Shown: positions 26,304 to 37,387 of the stretch, in pieces
Numbering within the stretch: the first letter of the stretch is position 1
How the letters are laid out: the number at the start of each line of letters is the position of its first letter
Source: Chiridota heheva
Taxonomy: Eukaryota; Echinodermata; Holothuroidea; Apodida; Chiridotidae
Length of the DNA stretch: 64,000 nt
NCBI GenBank assembly: GCA_020152595.1
Contig: JAIGNY010000747.1
Location: forward strand, 1-64,000
Direction: 5' to 3'
Program-made: the position numbers and the translations under genes
The notes under the pieces: generated by a model
Seen by the model: the letters and a program-made list of their open reading frames with translations, nothing else
Databases searched by the model: none
Told to the model about the DNA's origin: nothing

Positions 26304-26575
26304 AATTTACCCCGCTAAGCGTAGCGGGGATATTTACGAGAGTTATACTTACCTTCCATGCTATAATATGCAATCTGGTCACACGACCTGATTCTAACGC
26401 ACTTCTAACCGAACCTAAAAAACGCAGTAACCAGCCAAGCCCTGACCTCCATAATACCTCTGTACCACCTCACTCAACATTCCACCGAGGCCTGAACGAG
26501 AGGGGAGGCGGGCGGGATGCATGGAAGGTAAGTATAACTCTCGTAAATATCCCCGCCACGCTTAGCGGGTAAATT
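26304..26575. mobile_element. Foldback/MITE-like element, ~57 bp TIRs
   Basis: The left arm opens AATTTACCCCGCTAAGCGTA and runs to CTTACCTTCCATGC (26361). Its near-perfect reverse complement (two differences) lies at 26519-26575, ending CGCTTAGCGGGTAAATT. The arm starts with its own small hairpin (CCCCGCTAAGCGTAGCGGGG). The interior (26361-26476) is nearly identical, inverted, to the subterminal sequence at 33901-34015. A TTA on both sides may be a target-site duplication; not secure. No ORF. Confidence 0.85.
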
Positions 26576-26665
26576 TACTTCAAGTTATACCTTACCTTCC
26601 ATGCTATAATATGCAATCAGATTGCAACCGAGGATAGGAAGGAAGGAGTTCAGATCGCCGCACAT

Positions 26666-26689
26666 TTTTTTTTTTTTTTTTTTTTTTAA
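26666..26689. repeat. Poly-T tract
   Basis: About 24 T in a row just inside the left end of the island; it could be a retroposed tail or a replication-slippage tract. Confidence 0.9.
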
Positions 26690-28799
26690 TGGCTGGTACG
26701 AAAACTCACACGAACCGAATCCCGTTTAAAGGACGAAATTCCTTCACCTCGGAAGGATGAAAGACCTCAAGAGTGGGAGGAACTAAAACATAGGAAACCA
26801 CGGCGAGGTACAGTCAAACCGAACAAGGCACCATTCGTTGACAGTAACGGAGGCAAACCTCGAAAGAACCTGAGCGTAAAGCCCAGAAAAACAAGCCAAC
26901 CGGAAGAGCGTTTGGACACAACTACAGCAAAGTGTCCACAAAAACGCCATTACAAGCCACACCGGATTCGTCCACGAGACAGAACGGCGAGAAACTACGA
27001 TTGGGAACGGCGTGTACCAATGAAAACGAATTGAAGAAATCCCGGACAAGGAAAAATTCGTTAGCGCATAACCGCGTAAGAGCTAAAGTTAGCGGGGAAC
27101 ACGAACGTCGAAAAGTGAGTCAGACCAAAAACAAAGAGAAAAACCGCATAAAAAGCGGTTTTCGAAACGCCGCACGAGAGATCCCGTGAAAAGAGGTTAT
27201 GCCCGAACCCGAGTGCATACGCGGCCGTTCTATGAACAGTTCAGACTACTTTAACAGAAAGCCACTGGATGATCTATCGGAGGAAAATGTCACATGACAC
27301 ACTACGAAGAGATCTCCCAGAACTCACCAGTGGTCGCAAGTCAAAGACCGTAGACCCCACCGGAAAAACCCTGGTGGATAGCTGCAAGGTATCCCAGAGC
27401 TCATGACGGAACTATGACAAAAATCGTCCCTGACCCGAGGCTCGTACGTGAAGCCTGCAAGGTCTCGAGCAGCCAAAGTTCGTCCTGCGCCTATCAACAG
27501 CGAAACTTGTCTAAGAAGTTGACTGGAGAAAGTGTTAACGTACTCACGTATAGTAACAACCTTGAAACCGCGGAGCCTACGGCTCACGGGCGCGAGAAAA
27601 GCGAATACCGTATGTCTGTACGGGCAGTTAAGTAACAGGCCGTAAAACCGCAAGGAAGCAGCTGTAAGGTGTTAAAGTATGGAAGGAACCATACGTGCCG
27701 TTGTTGGTAATAGCTACCCCAAACGTAAGGTTGTCTACCAAAAGGCCACCTATGGTCAAGAAAAATCTCCTTCATGGAGGTAATATTGACAAGTAGGGGT
27801 AACGCATTACTCACGTCAACCATATGAGTCATAAACCCCAACACTGGGGTAGAAATCACGAAAGAGGTGGCGTCCTGTGTATACTACACGGACCGTTAAA
27901 CACCCTGCACCACGGAGCGGAAAAGCGTGTGGCTACTGGGGACTTACGCCGTACAAAGTCACGCAACCCGTTAAATATAATACATCCGTTATGGGTCTAC
28001 AAAGGTGTCAGCATGACAAGTAAAAACCACGAGTCCACCGCCAACGATGTCGCTGTGCACCACGGAGCAAAAGCTCGTGGCTACGCGAGGGGACAACTGG
28101 TACTGGATGCGTGTCCCGAACGAACTAGCTATCAGTACCAAAGGACCGTCTAGGTCCACGATAGCGTGAACGTACTACACCTGTAACGTGAGTCGTTATC
28201 TCATTATACCTCTATTCACCACGGGGCCACCGGTAAGTGGCGGCGTGGGGAAGAAGTACACAGTGCACGCGTTCCGTTGAGAATAGGTAAAAATATATAA
28301 ACTGAGGCCGTAAGAAATACGGAGGAGTTCACGTGCCACGCAAGCTATACGAGTCGTAAACTGAGTTTGTTCCATCAGAGCTCTGAAACCGGTAGCTGCG
28401 TGGGGAAGAGGGACAACCGTCGTACTCAGTACGTGTCCCGGTAAGAGAAACGGCCGCGGAACGCAGTAGTTCATGGCTACTGGTCCTCTACCACACAGCC
28501 GGCGCGCTGGTATGGCCGTTAACTCCGTTTGTATAAAATCACGGAGCCGCGGCCGGGCGGCTCTGGCGTGGGGACTGCCGTCGACGCTAAAAACGCCCCA
28601 GCAAAAAAGCGACCGCGGAACACTGCAACACGCGGCTAACGGTCGCAATATCCCGAAGTTCCGATACCGGGTTTATAAATGCGTTGTCGTAAAACGCGTT
28701 AATATCTGTAGAATGTGAGCGAGGGTCTCGTTCGACGCAAGAATCACATTCAGGGTATGCCTCCCGTAAAGAAGGAAATCTTATCACCCGAGCGCTAGG

Positions 28800-31190
28800 C
28801 CTCGAAAACCCGAGCAAGCGCTAACACGCGACGCATCCTGGGGCGTGGCGTACCGACAAAGCGGGGACTCGTCCTCGTGTCCATGAACTGGTGAAAAACT
28901 ATGCGGAACCGTGGCGTTCAAGCGAAAATCTCACCAAGTCAGCTCACACGGACGTGGGGATCTCGAAACTAACGGGTGTGGCGTCGTTATGCGTTACCTT
29001 GCTGTAGAACTAAGCAGTACTACAGACCCAAAGCGTCATCCCATGCCCCCCGGAGCCGCCAAGTTGTGTTACGGACCCGTGCGGGCCGTAAAACAAGCCG
29101 TGGGGCCGTATGGAACCGATGCGAGCCGTCACGGACCCTAATGGACCCGTGCAAGGAATCCAATGGCTCTACAACTAGCCGTAAAAAGGGGACTAACTCA
29201 CGTAAGACCCGTGAGGGCACGCCTCTTGTTGGCCGACGGTCCCATCAGCGGAACCGAAGACCACAGCGGTGTACACGGGTTTGAACAAGTCGATAACACC
29301 AAAGCGCAACCTAAGAAGCGTTTACATGCGACGCACCGCCCAGGACAGTCAAGGCGCGTAACGCACCGACACTAGGGCCCTGCCCGTCGTGCCGATGATA
29401 TAGCGCAAAACATCGCGGAACTGTGGCGTTCAACGCGGAAAATCCTACAGAGGCAGTTCACGGCCGTGGGACAGCGTAGCTATGACCAAGCAGCTTCCTA
29501 GCTAGCGAACTCAACCGGGGTTCATCGTGCAGTGTGCGTTATCCGTTGCAAAAACTCGAAGTCGTACAGGCCCGTGCGGTCTAGAGAAGCGTTTGCACGC
29601 TATGCAAAAGCGGGACCTCTGAGGTGCGTAGCGTACCCGGCCTTACGGAGGCCTGTCCTCCGTGCCTCACGATACTGGTGAAAGTAATTGCGGAAATGTA
29701 ACGTTCAACGCGGATAATCGTATAAATGGTGTTCACATGATCGTGGAACTGCGTAGCTAATGGCCACGGAACCATGAATAGAATAGCTCTCGCGGCGCTA
29801 TACTACTTGTGAAGATTATCACTTGTCACCTGGCCACATAGCTCGTAGCTAGCGGGTGCATATCCGGGTAAATCAATGCGGTGTGCGATATCCCGTTACA
29901 AAACTACGGAGCCATACACATCCGAACACCGGAGCCCGCGCTCTCGGTCGCACCTTGAAAAATACCGGTGGCGGTGGAGTCTGTGCTCCGACCACGCCGC
30001 TGGAACCCAATCGCTGCAAAGAGTACCACGAATGGACTCGCAGCATAATCTCTGCACGCGTAAGCGTGAGATGGATGTGACCGGGCGTAAAGCAAAGCGT
30101 TATCACGCTATGCCGGGTCATCAAGGGTGTGTAGAGCATCGGCGCCGAGGACCTGTCCTCCATGTCCATGATACTGGTGAAAATAATTACGGAACGGTAA
30201 TGTTCAAGCGCAGACAATCTTAATTGCGTTCACGAGTCGTGGAACTGCGTAGCTAATGGCTACGGGACCAAGAAGAAAATAGCTGTCCTGATGCTATACT
30301 TCTTGTAAAGAAAGTCATCTGTCACCTGACCACGTGGCGTAGTAGCTAGTGGGCGTATAACGGAGTGAACCGTACAGTGTACGTTATCCCATTAGAGATA
30401 AGTTCCGCTCACTGGAGCCGTCCAATGGAAGCGAAAGGACCCGTGAACGCGGACCGTGGACTCGTATGGAACCGTGCGGACCCGTAAATACGGGCGCGGA
30501 ACCGTCCAATGGAACCGTGCGGACCCGTAAAACACGGACCGTGGAACCGTGCGGACCCGTAAACATGGGCCGTGGAACCGTATAACTGTCGTAGCCGTTG
30601 GCTACAGGACCAAAAGAAAAATAGCTGTCTCAATGCTATACTTCCGGATGAACGTGCGGTGTACGTCTTTCAGAGCGCTCCGCTAGGAGTGGCGGCGGCC
30701 CCGCCTCCTGGCTTTGGGCCTGGGTGGCGGTGGGAGACGAAGAGGGCCTCTCAGACCGTCGCTTCTCCACTTTCTCCGCCGCTCTTTGAAAGTACGGTCG
30801 CGGTGGAGTCTGTGCTCCGACCACGCCGCTAGATCCCAATCGCTGCAAAGAGTACGGGATTTGACTCGCAGCATAATCTGCCGCAGCGTAACGCGTGAGA
30901 TGGATGTCACGGGCGTAATTTAAAGAAAGCGTTTGCACGCCACGCATCACGAGACATCCTGGGTGTGTAAAAACATCGACACTCGGGACCTGTCCTTCAT
31001 GTCCATGATACTGGTGAAAATAAATACGGAACTTGTAACGTTCAAGCGTAGACAGTCTTAATTGCGTTCACACGAGCCGTGGAACTGCGTAGCTAATGGC
31101 TACAGGACCAAGAAGAAAAATAACTGTCAATGCTATACTTCTTGTCAAGAATGTCACCTGTCACCTGACCACGTAGCTAGTGGGCGTATA
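28800..31190. repeat. Diverged long repeat module inside the island, at least five copies
   Basis: Each copy starts near an AGCGTTTGCACGC-like motif (28810, 29320, 29587, 30093, 30928), has CCTGTCC..CCATG..GATACTGGTGAAA, then GGAAC..TAACGTTCAA and GTGGAACTGCGTAGCTAATG. A second block, GTGGAGTCTGTGCTCCGACC to CGCAGCATAATCT, occurs at about 29974 and 30802, 828 bp apart. Copies at 30.1 and 30.9 kb are close to each other; those at 28.8-29.3 kb are much more diverged. Weaker traces continue left to about 27.6 kb. Confidence 0.85.
30390..30590. repeat. GGAACCGT-type short repeats
   Basis: A run of GTGCGGACCCGTAAA and GGAACCGT motifs; it looks like a relative, perhaps the seed, of the 51 bp satellite that begins at about 31205. 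Confidence 0.75.
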
Positions 31191-31204
31191 AGCGGATTAA
31201 ACCG

Positions 31205-32300
31205 TGCGATGTCGTGAACCCGTTAAATACGGACCCGTGTAAACACGGGCGCGGAACCGTCAATGGAACCGTCCGCCCGTAACAACGGGCGCGGAACCCG
31301 TATGGAACCGTCCGCCCCCATAACAACGGGCAGCGGAACCGTCCGCCCGTAACAACAGGCAGCGGAACCGTATGGATCACGGAACCGTCCAATGGAACCG
31401 TCCGCCCGTAACAACGGGCAGCGGAACCGTATGGACCGCGGAACCGTCCGCCCGTAACAACGGGCGCGGAACCGTATGGATCCCGAACCGTATGGATCCG
31501 TCCCGAACCGCACAATGCCGCACATAGGGCTGCGGAAGCGTCAGGGATGGTCCAAGCGGAACCGTATGGAACCGGCCGCCCGTAACAACGGGCGCGGAAC
31601 CCGTCTGGGGACCGTCCAATGGAACCGTCCGCCCGTAACGGGCGGCGGGACCGTATGGAACCGTCCAATGGAACCGTCCGCCCGTAACAGCGGGCGCGGA
31701 ACCGTATGGGACCGTCAATGGAACCGTCCGCCCGTAACAACGGGCGCGGAACCGTATGGAACTGTCCAATGGAACCGTCCGCCCGTAACAACGGGCGCGG
31801 AACCGTATGGAACCGTCCAATGGAACCGCCCGCCCGTAACGGGGCGCGGAACCGTATGGAACCGTCAATGGAACCGTCCGCCCGTAACAACGGGCAGCGG
31901 AACCGTATGGAACCGTCCAATGGAACCGTTCGCCCGTAACAACGGGCAGCGGAACCGTATGGAACCGTCCAATGGAACCGTTAAGCCCGTAACAACGGGC
32001 AGCGGAACCGTATGGAACCGTCCAATGGAACGTTAAGCCCGTAACAACGGGCAGCGGAACCGTATGGAACCGTCCAATGGAACCGTTAAGCCCGTAACAA
32101 CGGGCGCGGAACCGTATGGAACCGTCCAATGGAACCGTTAAGCCCCGTAACAACGGGCCGCGGAACCGTATGGAACCGTCCAATGGAACCGTTAAGCCCG
32201 TAACAACGGGCGCGGAACCTTATGGACTCACGGAACCGTCCAATGGAACCGTTAGCCCGTAACTTTTTACGGGCAGCGGAACCGTATGGACTCCCGGAAC
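31205..32300. repeat. 51-52 bp GC-rich satellite with a hairpin in each unit
   Basis: Unit: GGAACCGTATGGAACCGTCC, AATGGAACCGTCCG, CCCGTAACAACGGGCGC. GGGCGCGG recurs at 31742 and 31793 (51 bp). Each unit has the inverted repeat CCCGT-AACA-ACGGG. From about 31981 rightward TCCG changes to TTAAG in the units. Open frames on both strands are a consequence of the repeat. Confidence 0.95.
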
Positions 32301-32700
32301 TTTATGGAACTGTCCCTGAACTCACAACAACCGGCGCTCAGCGCGTTACAAAGGGTTGTGGAGTCGACGAGGACTGTCCAACCGTTTGGAACGTGTTTAC
32401 AACTTAGGCGGCGTTCGTTAACGTCCTAAGAGGTCTCTCTCTCTCTCTCTCACTTACCTTACGGAACCGTCCAATGGAACCGTTAAGCCCGTAACTTTTT
32501 ACGGGCGCGGAACCGTATGGACTCCCGGAACCTTATGGAACTGTCCTGAACTCACAACAACCGGCGCTCAGCGCGTTACAAGGGTTGTGGAGTCGACAGG
32601 GACTGTCCAATGGAACCGTTAGGAACGTGTTTACAACTTAGGCGGCGTTCGTTAACGCCCTAAGAGGATATCTCTCTCTCTCTTACCGTTACGCTCTAGG
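32232..32700. repeat. ~228 bp tandem duplication with (CT)n
   Basis: ACGGAACCGTCCAATGGAAC through CCGGCGCTCAGCGCGTTACA to GGCGGCGTTCGTTAACG occurs at 32232-32430 and again at 32459-32660, each followed by CTAAGAG and a (CT)n run. Confidence 0.9.
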
Positions 32701-32744
32701 TATAGCGCCTCTAAGAGCGTAACCTTCTCAGTGAATCTCTTTTA

Positions 32745-33015
32745 TATATCTGAAAAGAGAAGAACATATATCCATCGTACATACACAAATACGGCAAAGT
32801 AAGTATGAACTTACGGACACGCTAAAGAGAGCGAGGCCTAGCAGTCTAAACAGAACACCAAAACTCTCTTAAACAGAAAAAATTTTACTGAAAAATAAAT
32901 TTCTTAAGAGAAGAACGTAAGTCCAAGCGTACAAACCTAAACACGGCAAAGTAACTATGAACTTACGGACACGCTAAAGAGAGCGAGGCATAGCATTCTA
33001 AACAGAACAACAACA
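32745..33015. repeat. ~180 bp tandem duplication
   Basis: Both copies contain AAGAGAAGAAC, then ACGGCAAAGTAA, ATGAACTTACGGACACGCTA and AAGAGAGCGAGGC, followed by CTAAACAGAACA. Confidence 0.9.
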
Positions 33016-33900
33016 CTTGCTTTAACAGAAAAAATTTAAAACCAAAAAATTTTCTATCTGAAAAACTTTAGAAACCGAAAAACGCATCCAACGTAATGAC
33101 TTTACTAGCGCCGGGGTAGCGTGGGAAACACCGACCACTGTGTACTTGAGGTCTGTAAAGATAAAAGGAAAGATTATTTTCCTGTAATTAGGTCGTCGGA
33201 GAGACCCACCCACGGTCTCTCCGACACCCCAAGTTCAATCCTGAAAATTAAATATTTAATCTCCAAACTGTGTGAGAAAAATAAAAATATTCATATGCTC
33301 TTAACGTGAAAACGAAAATAAGCTCGCTAGTAACAACTGTAGCTCCTAGAGTTGTTACAGGGCGACCCACACTTACCCAGCGGTGACTAAGACCCAATGC
33401 GCATGCACCAAAATCGAAAAAGGAAATTGGCCTAATGCATACGAGAAGGTGTACTGAAATATCCTAACGTGTTAAACACTATACAGAGTATAACGCTAGG
33501 GTCACCTCGAGGCGGGTGGGGCTAAGGGAGAAAAGACTAATTCCCGGGCGAGAGGTCCCTAGACAGGCACAACCTGTGCTCTAGGACCTAAAACACCCAC
33601 CACGAGTAGGGCGCTCTCGTAACTAGCCACTCGCTATGCGAATGGAGACAAAAACCCGCTATCCTAAGTGTAGGCTACACGGGTAAAGTCGTGTAGGTCG
33701 GCCGAAGAAATCTCGGACCCATGGCTATCTCACCCTTCTCTCGGAAGACTTGAAAAGGCGAGCCAGATGAGAGCGGGCAGCGTAAAACCCTTCAGGTAGA
33801 AGCTGCGAAGAGAAAAAGAGTTAGAAAGGTTAATTAAAAATAAAATAAAAGTGACCAGTTTTCAGCGATGTTGTGAAACAAACAAGCGCTGAAAAAGAGT
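33016..33900. other. Right part of the island, no recognised feature
   Basis: GC-moderate, CpG-containing sequence inside the island. A small inverted repeat (GGTCGTCGGAGAGACC / GGTCTCTCCGAC) is at about 33190-33224. No ORF of interest. Confidence 0.5.
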
Positions 33901-34315
33901 GAGTGGTACAGAGGTATTATGGAGGTCAGGGCTTGGCTGGTTACTGCGTTTTTAGGTTCGGTTAGAAGTGCGTTAGAATCAGGTCGTGTGACCAGATTGC
34001 ATATTATAGCATGGAAGGTAAGGTATAACTTGAAGTAAATACAAGTTATTTATCTTACATCTAGCTGTCAGTTATTGCTTAATTGTAACATAAAGTAACT
34101 CCTATTCTTCTTTTCAGCAAGACATATGCAGGATGCTGTTAAGGAGAAAGGGTAAAGAATTGGACCTCACATTCTATGTGGTAGGCAGAATGATATCATT
34201 CCACACCTGTTTCATTGAGCTCAAACTTTCAAATTTACTTGAGCTACAGGTCAAAGCTCATTACTGAGAACAAACATGCTATCAAATGAGTGTAACATCT
34301 GATGTTTTTGTATAC

Positions 34316-34460
34316 CTGTGAATAAACCTCTAGCATTGAGCTGGCCAGCTGATTGACCTTAGAAGCTGACCCCCAAACTGGATGACTGTTGAGGCTGTGA
34401 TGCAGGATGGGCCTTAAGTATGCACTGTAAATTGCTTGCAACTCCTCTTGTTCTGCATAC
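34316..34460 (-). CDS. DYNC2H1: Dynein-2 heavy chain exon 15 (AAA3)
   Basis: 145 bp, acceptor ATTGCAG, donor CAG|GTATAC. One base completes a glycine codon, then 48 codons are open. EELQAIYSAYLRPILHHSLN and LASSMLEVYSQ match the AAA3 small domain. No indels. Confidence 0.94.
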
Positions 34461-34766
34461 CTGCAATTAGAATTTAAGATTTATTTTTTTTCTTCAAAGA
34501 TTTCAAAATTACTGGAAAAATAAAGATTAGTGGAATTAAACATTGGAATCCTGGATCACTTTTATTTGTGAAAAATGTAAGAAAGAAAGAAAAATGGATC
34601 AGGGGATGAACTGATCTAGTCCTATTGTTTTTTGGTATTTATTTCTTGAAAATAAACTAATCTCAAACAGATTAAATGGGCAAATGGAGAGGGCATAATA
34701 ATCATTATGAAAAGAATACATAGTGCTGTTTTAATCATGTTTATGATGATCTTAATGTTTACTCAC

Positions 34767-34918
34767 CCAATCGTACAAATGCGTACAATGGACGTAAATC
34801 TTGTAGTCAGCTGGTGGCGCCCAACCGTGTGAGCTGCACTCATACTAGCTACAATCTGCACACCTTCTAATCCGACCCACTCCAGGCTGGCATCATAAAA
34901 TCCGTTGTAGGTCAGCAC
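34767..34918 (-). CDS. DYNC2H1: Dynein-2 heavy chain exon 14 (AAA3 sensor I)
   Basis: 152 bp, acceptor CTTTAG, donor TTGG|GTGAGT, 50 codons plus two bases, open. VQIVASMSAAHTVGRHQLTT holds the AAA3 sensor-I strand and TTRFTSIVR the following conserved helix. No indels. Confidence 0.95.
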
Positions 34919-35280
34919 CTAAAGATTAAAGGCATAAGAATCAACATCATGTAATCTCTTGCAGACGTATTCACCTACTCTTACTTTTTCCTATGACTTC
35001 TGTCATTCCAACTAAGCCAGGCTTTTTAATCAACCTGGAAGTGTTTTTTGTCGGGGCTAAGAAATCTTACATTCCAACCATATCTTATCCCAGTAGTTTT
35101 ACCCCTCGAAAGAAAAACAAGTCTTCCAAATAAAAAACAACAACATTTGATATTGATAATTTAACATTGAAAAGTATAATTTGAACACCTTAATACACTT
35201 AAGAGGATGATTTCATCCTAGTAACTTGCTATGAATCCATCTAGAGCAATATCTAAAATTTAATCCATGTTCAGAAACAG
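34919..35280. other. Intron 13-14, right part, no feature seen
   Basis: About 360 bp of AT-rich intron before the LINE 3' tail. Confidence 0.5.
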
Positions 35281-37040
35281 TTTGTTTGTTTGTTTAATGA
35301 GGGTTTAATGGCATCACAACAGCGAGTTTCAAATTGTGCCTGAGAGGTCAGATCATTCCAGAGGTAGGAAGGAAAGAAAACAAGGGGAGATTGAGAGAAA
35401 CACACAAACTAAATGCCAGAAAGCTGGGATCGAGAGTGGAGATGCATGGGTGAAAAAAACAAAGTAAAGAGGGGGGGGTGGGAAAGGAGGACTAAATATG
35501 GTTGTAGAGGAAAGCATGATGAAGAAAGAAGATAATTTTATCCAGAGGGCTATTTTCGACAAGAAGAAAGCTTGTTCAGTTATTAAACAATCCATGCTCT
35601 CTTCAGTGTCATACGTGTGTGTTTAGATGGTGGACTGTTTGTTGATTGGTTGCTTGTTGGTTTGATGTTTGTTAGCTAGGCTGGCTTGAGTTTGATATTT
35701 GATAGCATTAGAGGTGTTGGGGTAGGGGACGGCGGGGGTCTTAGAGAAGGAAGGAACGTTGGGGAGAGAAGTGGTGGTGGATGTGGTTTGGGTAATGGGT
35801 GTGGTTGGGTTGTTGGCAATGGTGATGGGCTTACGACTGGGTAAGAAGAGCCAGGTGGTCAGTTTGGGCATGTGAGTCAGTTTTAGTTGTGTTAAGGGGG
35901 CAGTATTGGTATTAGAGGAGACTGCGCTCGAGTAGAAAGGTTTGGTGTGGAGGGAAGCAAGGAATTGCTTCCTGGCCTCTGGGTAAGTGATGTTGAGATT
36001 AAGGGTTTTCAGTTTGGATATCTGCTTTTCCTGCAGCCAGGTGGGGCAGTATTTTGAGGAGGGATGGTTGGCTGGGTGAGCACTGTCACAATTGTGGGAT
36101 GTTGGTGCAGGAGGCGCTGTCATGGTCCAGGGCTCCACAGTTGCCACAGTGTGCTTGGCTGCAGCAGGAGTTTTTTCCATGGCCATACCTCTGGCACTTA
36201 TGACAACGGAGGGAGTTGGGGATGTAAGGAGCGACTGGGATTCTCAGGTAGCCGGCAGTGATGTGGGAGGGTAGTGTTGGTGTGGCAAAAGTCAAGAAGA
36301 TGGTATTGGTGGGTGTTTCGGCACTGTCTTTCTTGAGGACGAGATGACGGGCTTCAGTAACATGATGGTTGGCAAGTTCCTCAACAAGGTCTTTATCGGT
36401 CAAGTAGGCAAGGTCTCGAGTTCTAATGATGCCTTTGCTGGAGTTCAAGGAACAGTGGGGGATGACTGTAACGTCAATACCAGTATTAGCTAGGGTTTTG
36501 GTAGTGCATGAGGAGGGTGGTGGCTTAAGTGTCCCTAGTGCAGTGCACCAGGAGATCGCCGGATCTGAGGGTAGAGACCTTGGGAGGGTACCGACAAGGC
36601 CATGGAGCGCCTTGTGTATGAGAAAAGGGGAACTCTTTTCAAACTTTCTGGTTTATTGGTGGCCTGTATGAATAGAATTTTGGAGACTGGGCTAAACAAT
36701 GGTCCATGGAGGTTGCAGGTGGGTCACGGGGAGGGGAGGGACGGTCAAGGCAGAAGCATTTCGTCCTGATGGAAAGAAAAAAACCAAGTGCCAAGAGACC
36801 CAAGGCAACTAGAAAAAAAATCGCAGAACTACTATAGGAGAACCGCTGTACAGGTATCACTAAGGTGTGAAAATTTGGTCACAACGGGAAGGGGAAAAAA
36901 AAGAAAAAAGAATGGTCTCATCGAAAGCAGATACTAATCCACAGAGAGAATCGGAAAACGAAGATACAAAACAAACATTTAGGTAGTAAAGTGCAAGGTA
37001 AAGTGTATCAGAATGAAGAGTTTGAGAGAAAAGAATAGAA
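35281..37040 (-). mobile_element. LINE copy 2, internally deleted (ORF1 joined to 3' end)
   Basis: The left 270 bp (35281-35550) match the 3' end of LINE copies 1 and 5, including the TTTGTTTGTTTG tail. The rest (35620-36860) is an ORF1 (gag-like) with a CCHC knuckle run: CHKCQRYGHGKNSC and CGNCGALDHDSASC, then after a frame switch YPEARKQFLASL. ORF2 (EN, RT, RNase H) is absent between them; a ~70 bp stretch I cannot place lies at the joint. Upstream of 36860 may be its 5' UTR. Same orientation as the gene. Confidence 0.8.
35623..36448 (-). pseudogene. LINE ORF1 (zinc-knuckle gag-like) remnant
   Basis: Two overlapping frames on the minus strand. The 5' one (120 aa) ends with two CCHC-type knuckles; the 3' one (187 aa) begins within the knuckles and carries the threonine/proline-rich tail. 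The frame break near 36100-36180 makes it non-functional as it stands. ORF1 proteins of this kind bind element RNA. Confidence 0.8.
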
Positions 37041-37139
37041 GTCACGTTGCTCTCAACACGAGTGTAACAGTAGCTGATTTTGTCAGCACAACCATCACCT
37101 CTACTTCATAGAGATTTGATACAACCAAAATAAACCTAC

Positions 37140-37387
37140 CTGCTGCAGGAACGCAATCAGTGGACACGTTCCCCACTTGTCGGGCTTGGGTAGGTTGAGG
37201 TCCTTGAGGTACAGCACCAGGGTCTCACAGTCCTTGGGTCTGTACACCCTCCCCTGTGTTGGTGCTGATGACCATGCAAGTCTGCTGAAGTTTCTGCACA
37301 ACGTTTTTGGGTGAGGTTTGAGCATTACAGTGGATGGTGGCTATCTGTGTTGACCTTAGCTGAGCAAAGCAGTACCTCAGTACCATC
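37140..37387 (-). CDS. DYNC2H1: Dynein-2 heavy chain exon 13 (AAA3 Walker B), one extra base
   Basis: 248 bp, acceptor TTTAAG, donor CAG|GTAGGT. The first part reads MVLRYCFAQLRSTQIATIHC and QQTCMVISTNTG; the second, in another frame, GRVYRPKDCETLVLYLKDLN, with LVLYLKDLNLP as the AAA3 Walker B region. The frames meet at a G run (about 37250-37254) that has one G too many. Without it the length (247 bp) fits both neighbours. Confidence 0.92.

Larger units (their letters stand above)
26575..34041. mobile_element. GC-rich TIR-bounded island, ~7.5 kb, non-coding
   Basis: Begins ACTTCAAGTTATACCTTACC (26577) and ends with its reverse complement (to 34034), giving terminal inverted repeats of about 45-50 bp including CCATGCTATAATATGCAATC. 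The interior is strikingly richer in G, C and CpG than the AT-rich introns around it and is built from diverged repeats, a 51 bp satellite and duplicated blocks. The ORFs in it are repeat artefacts and none resembles a transposase, so it is probably a large non-autonomous DNA transposon, or a composite with the MITE to its left. Target-site duplications were not resolved. Confidence 0.75.

Noticed and set aside
31177-32183. Arginine- and glycine-rich ORFs of 247 and 268 codons in the GC-rich island
   Set aside because: They are translations of the 51 bp satellite, with overlapping ORFs on the opposite strand; nothing resembles a known protein.
26304-34041. piggyBac or Maverick-type element
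   Set aside because: No TTAA duplication can be shown at the ends and no integrase, polymerase or transposase is visible.
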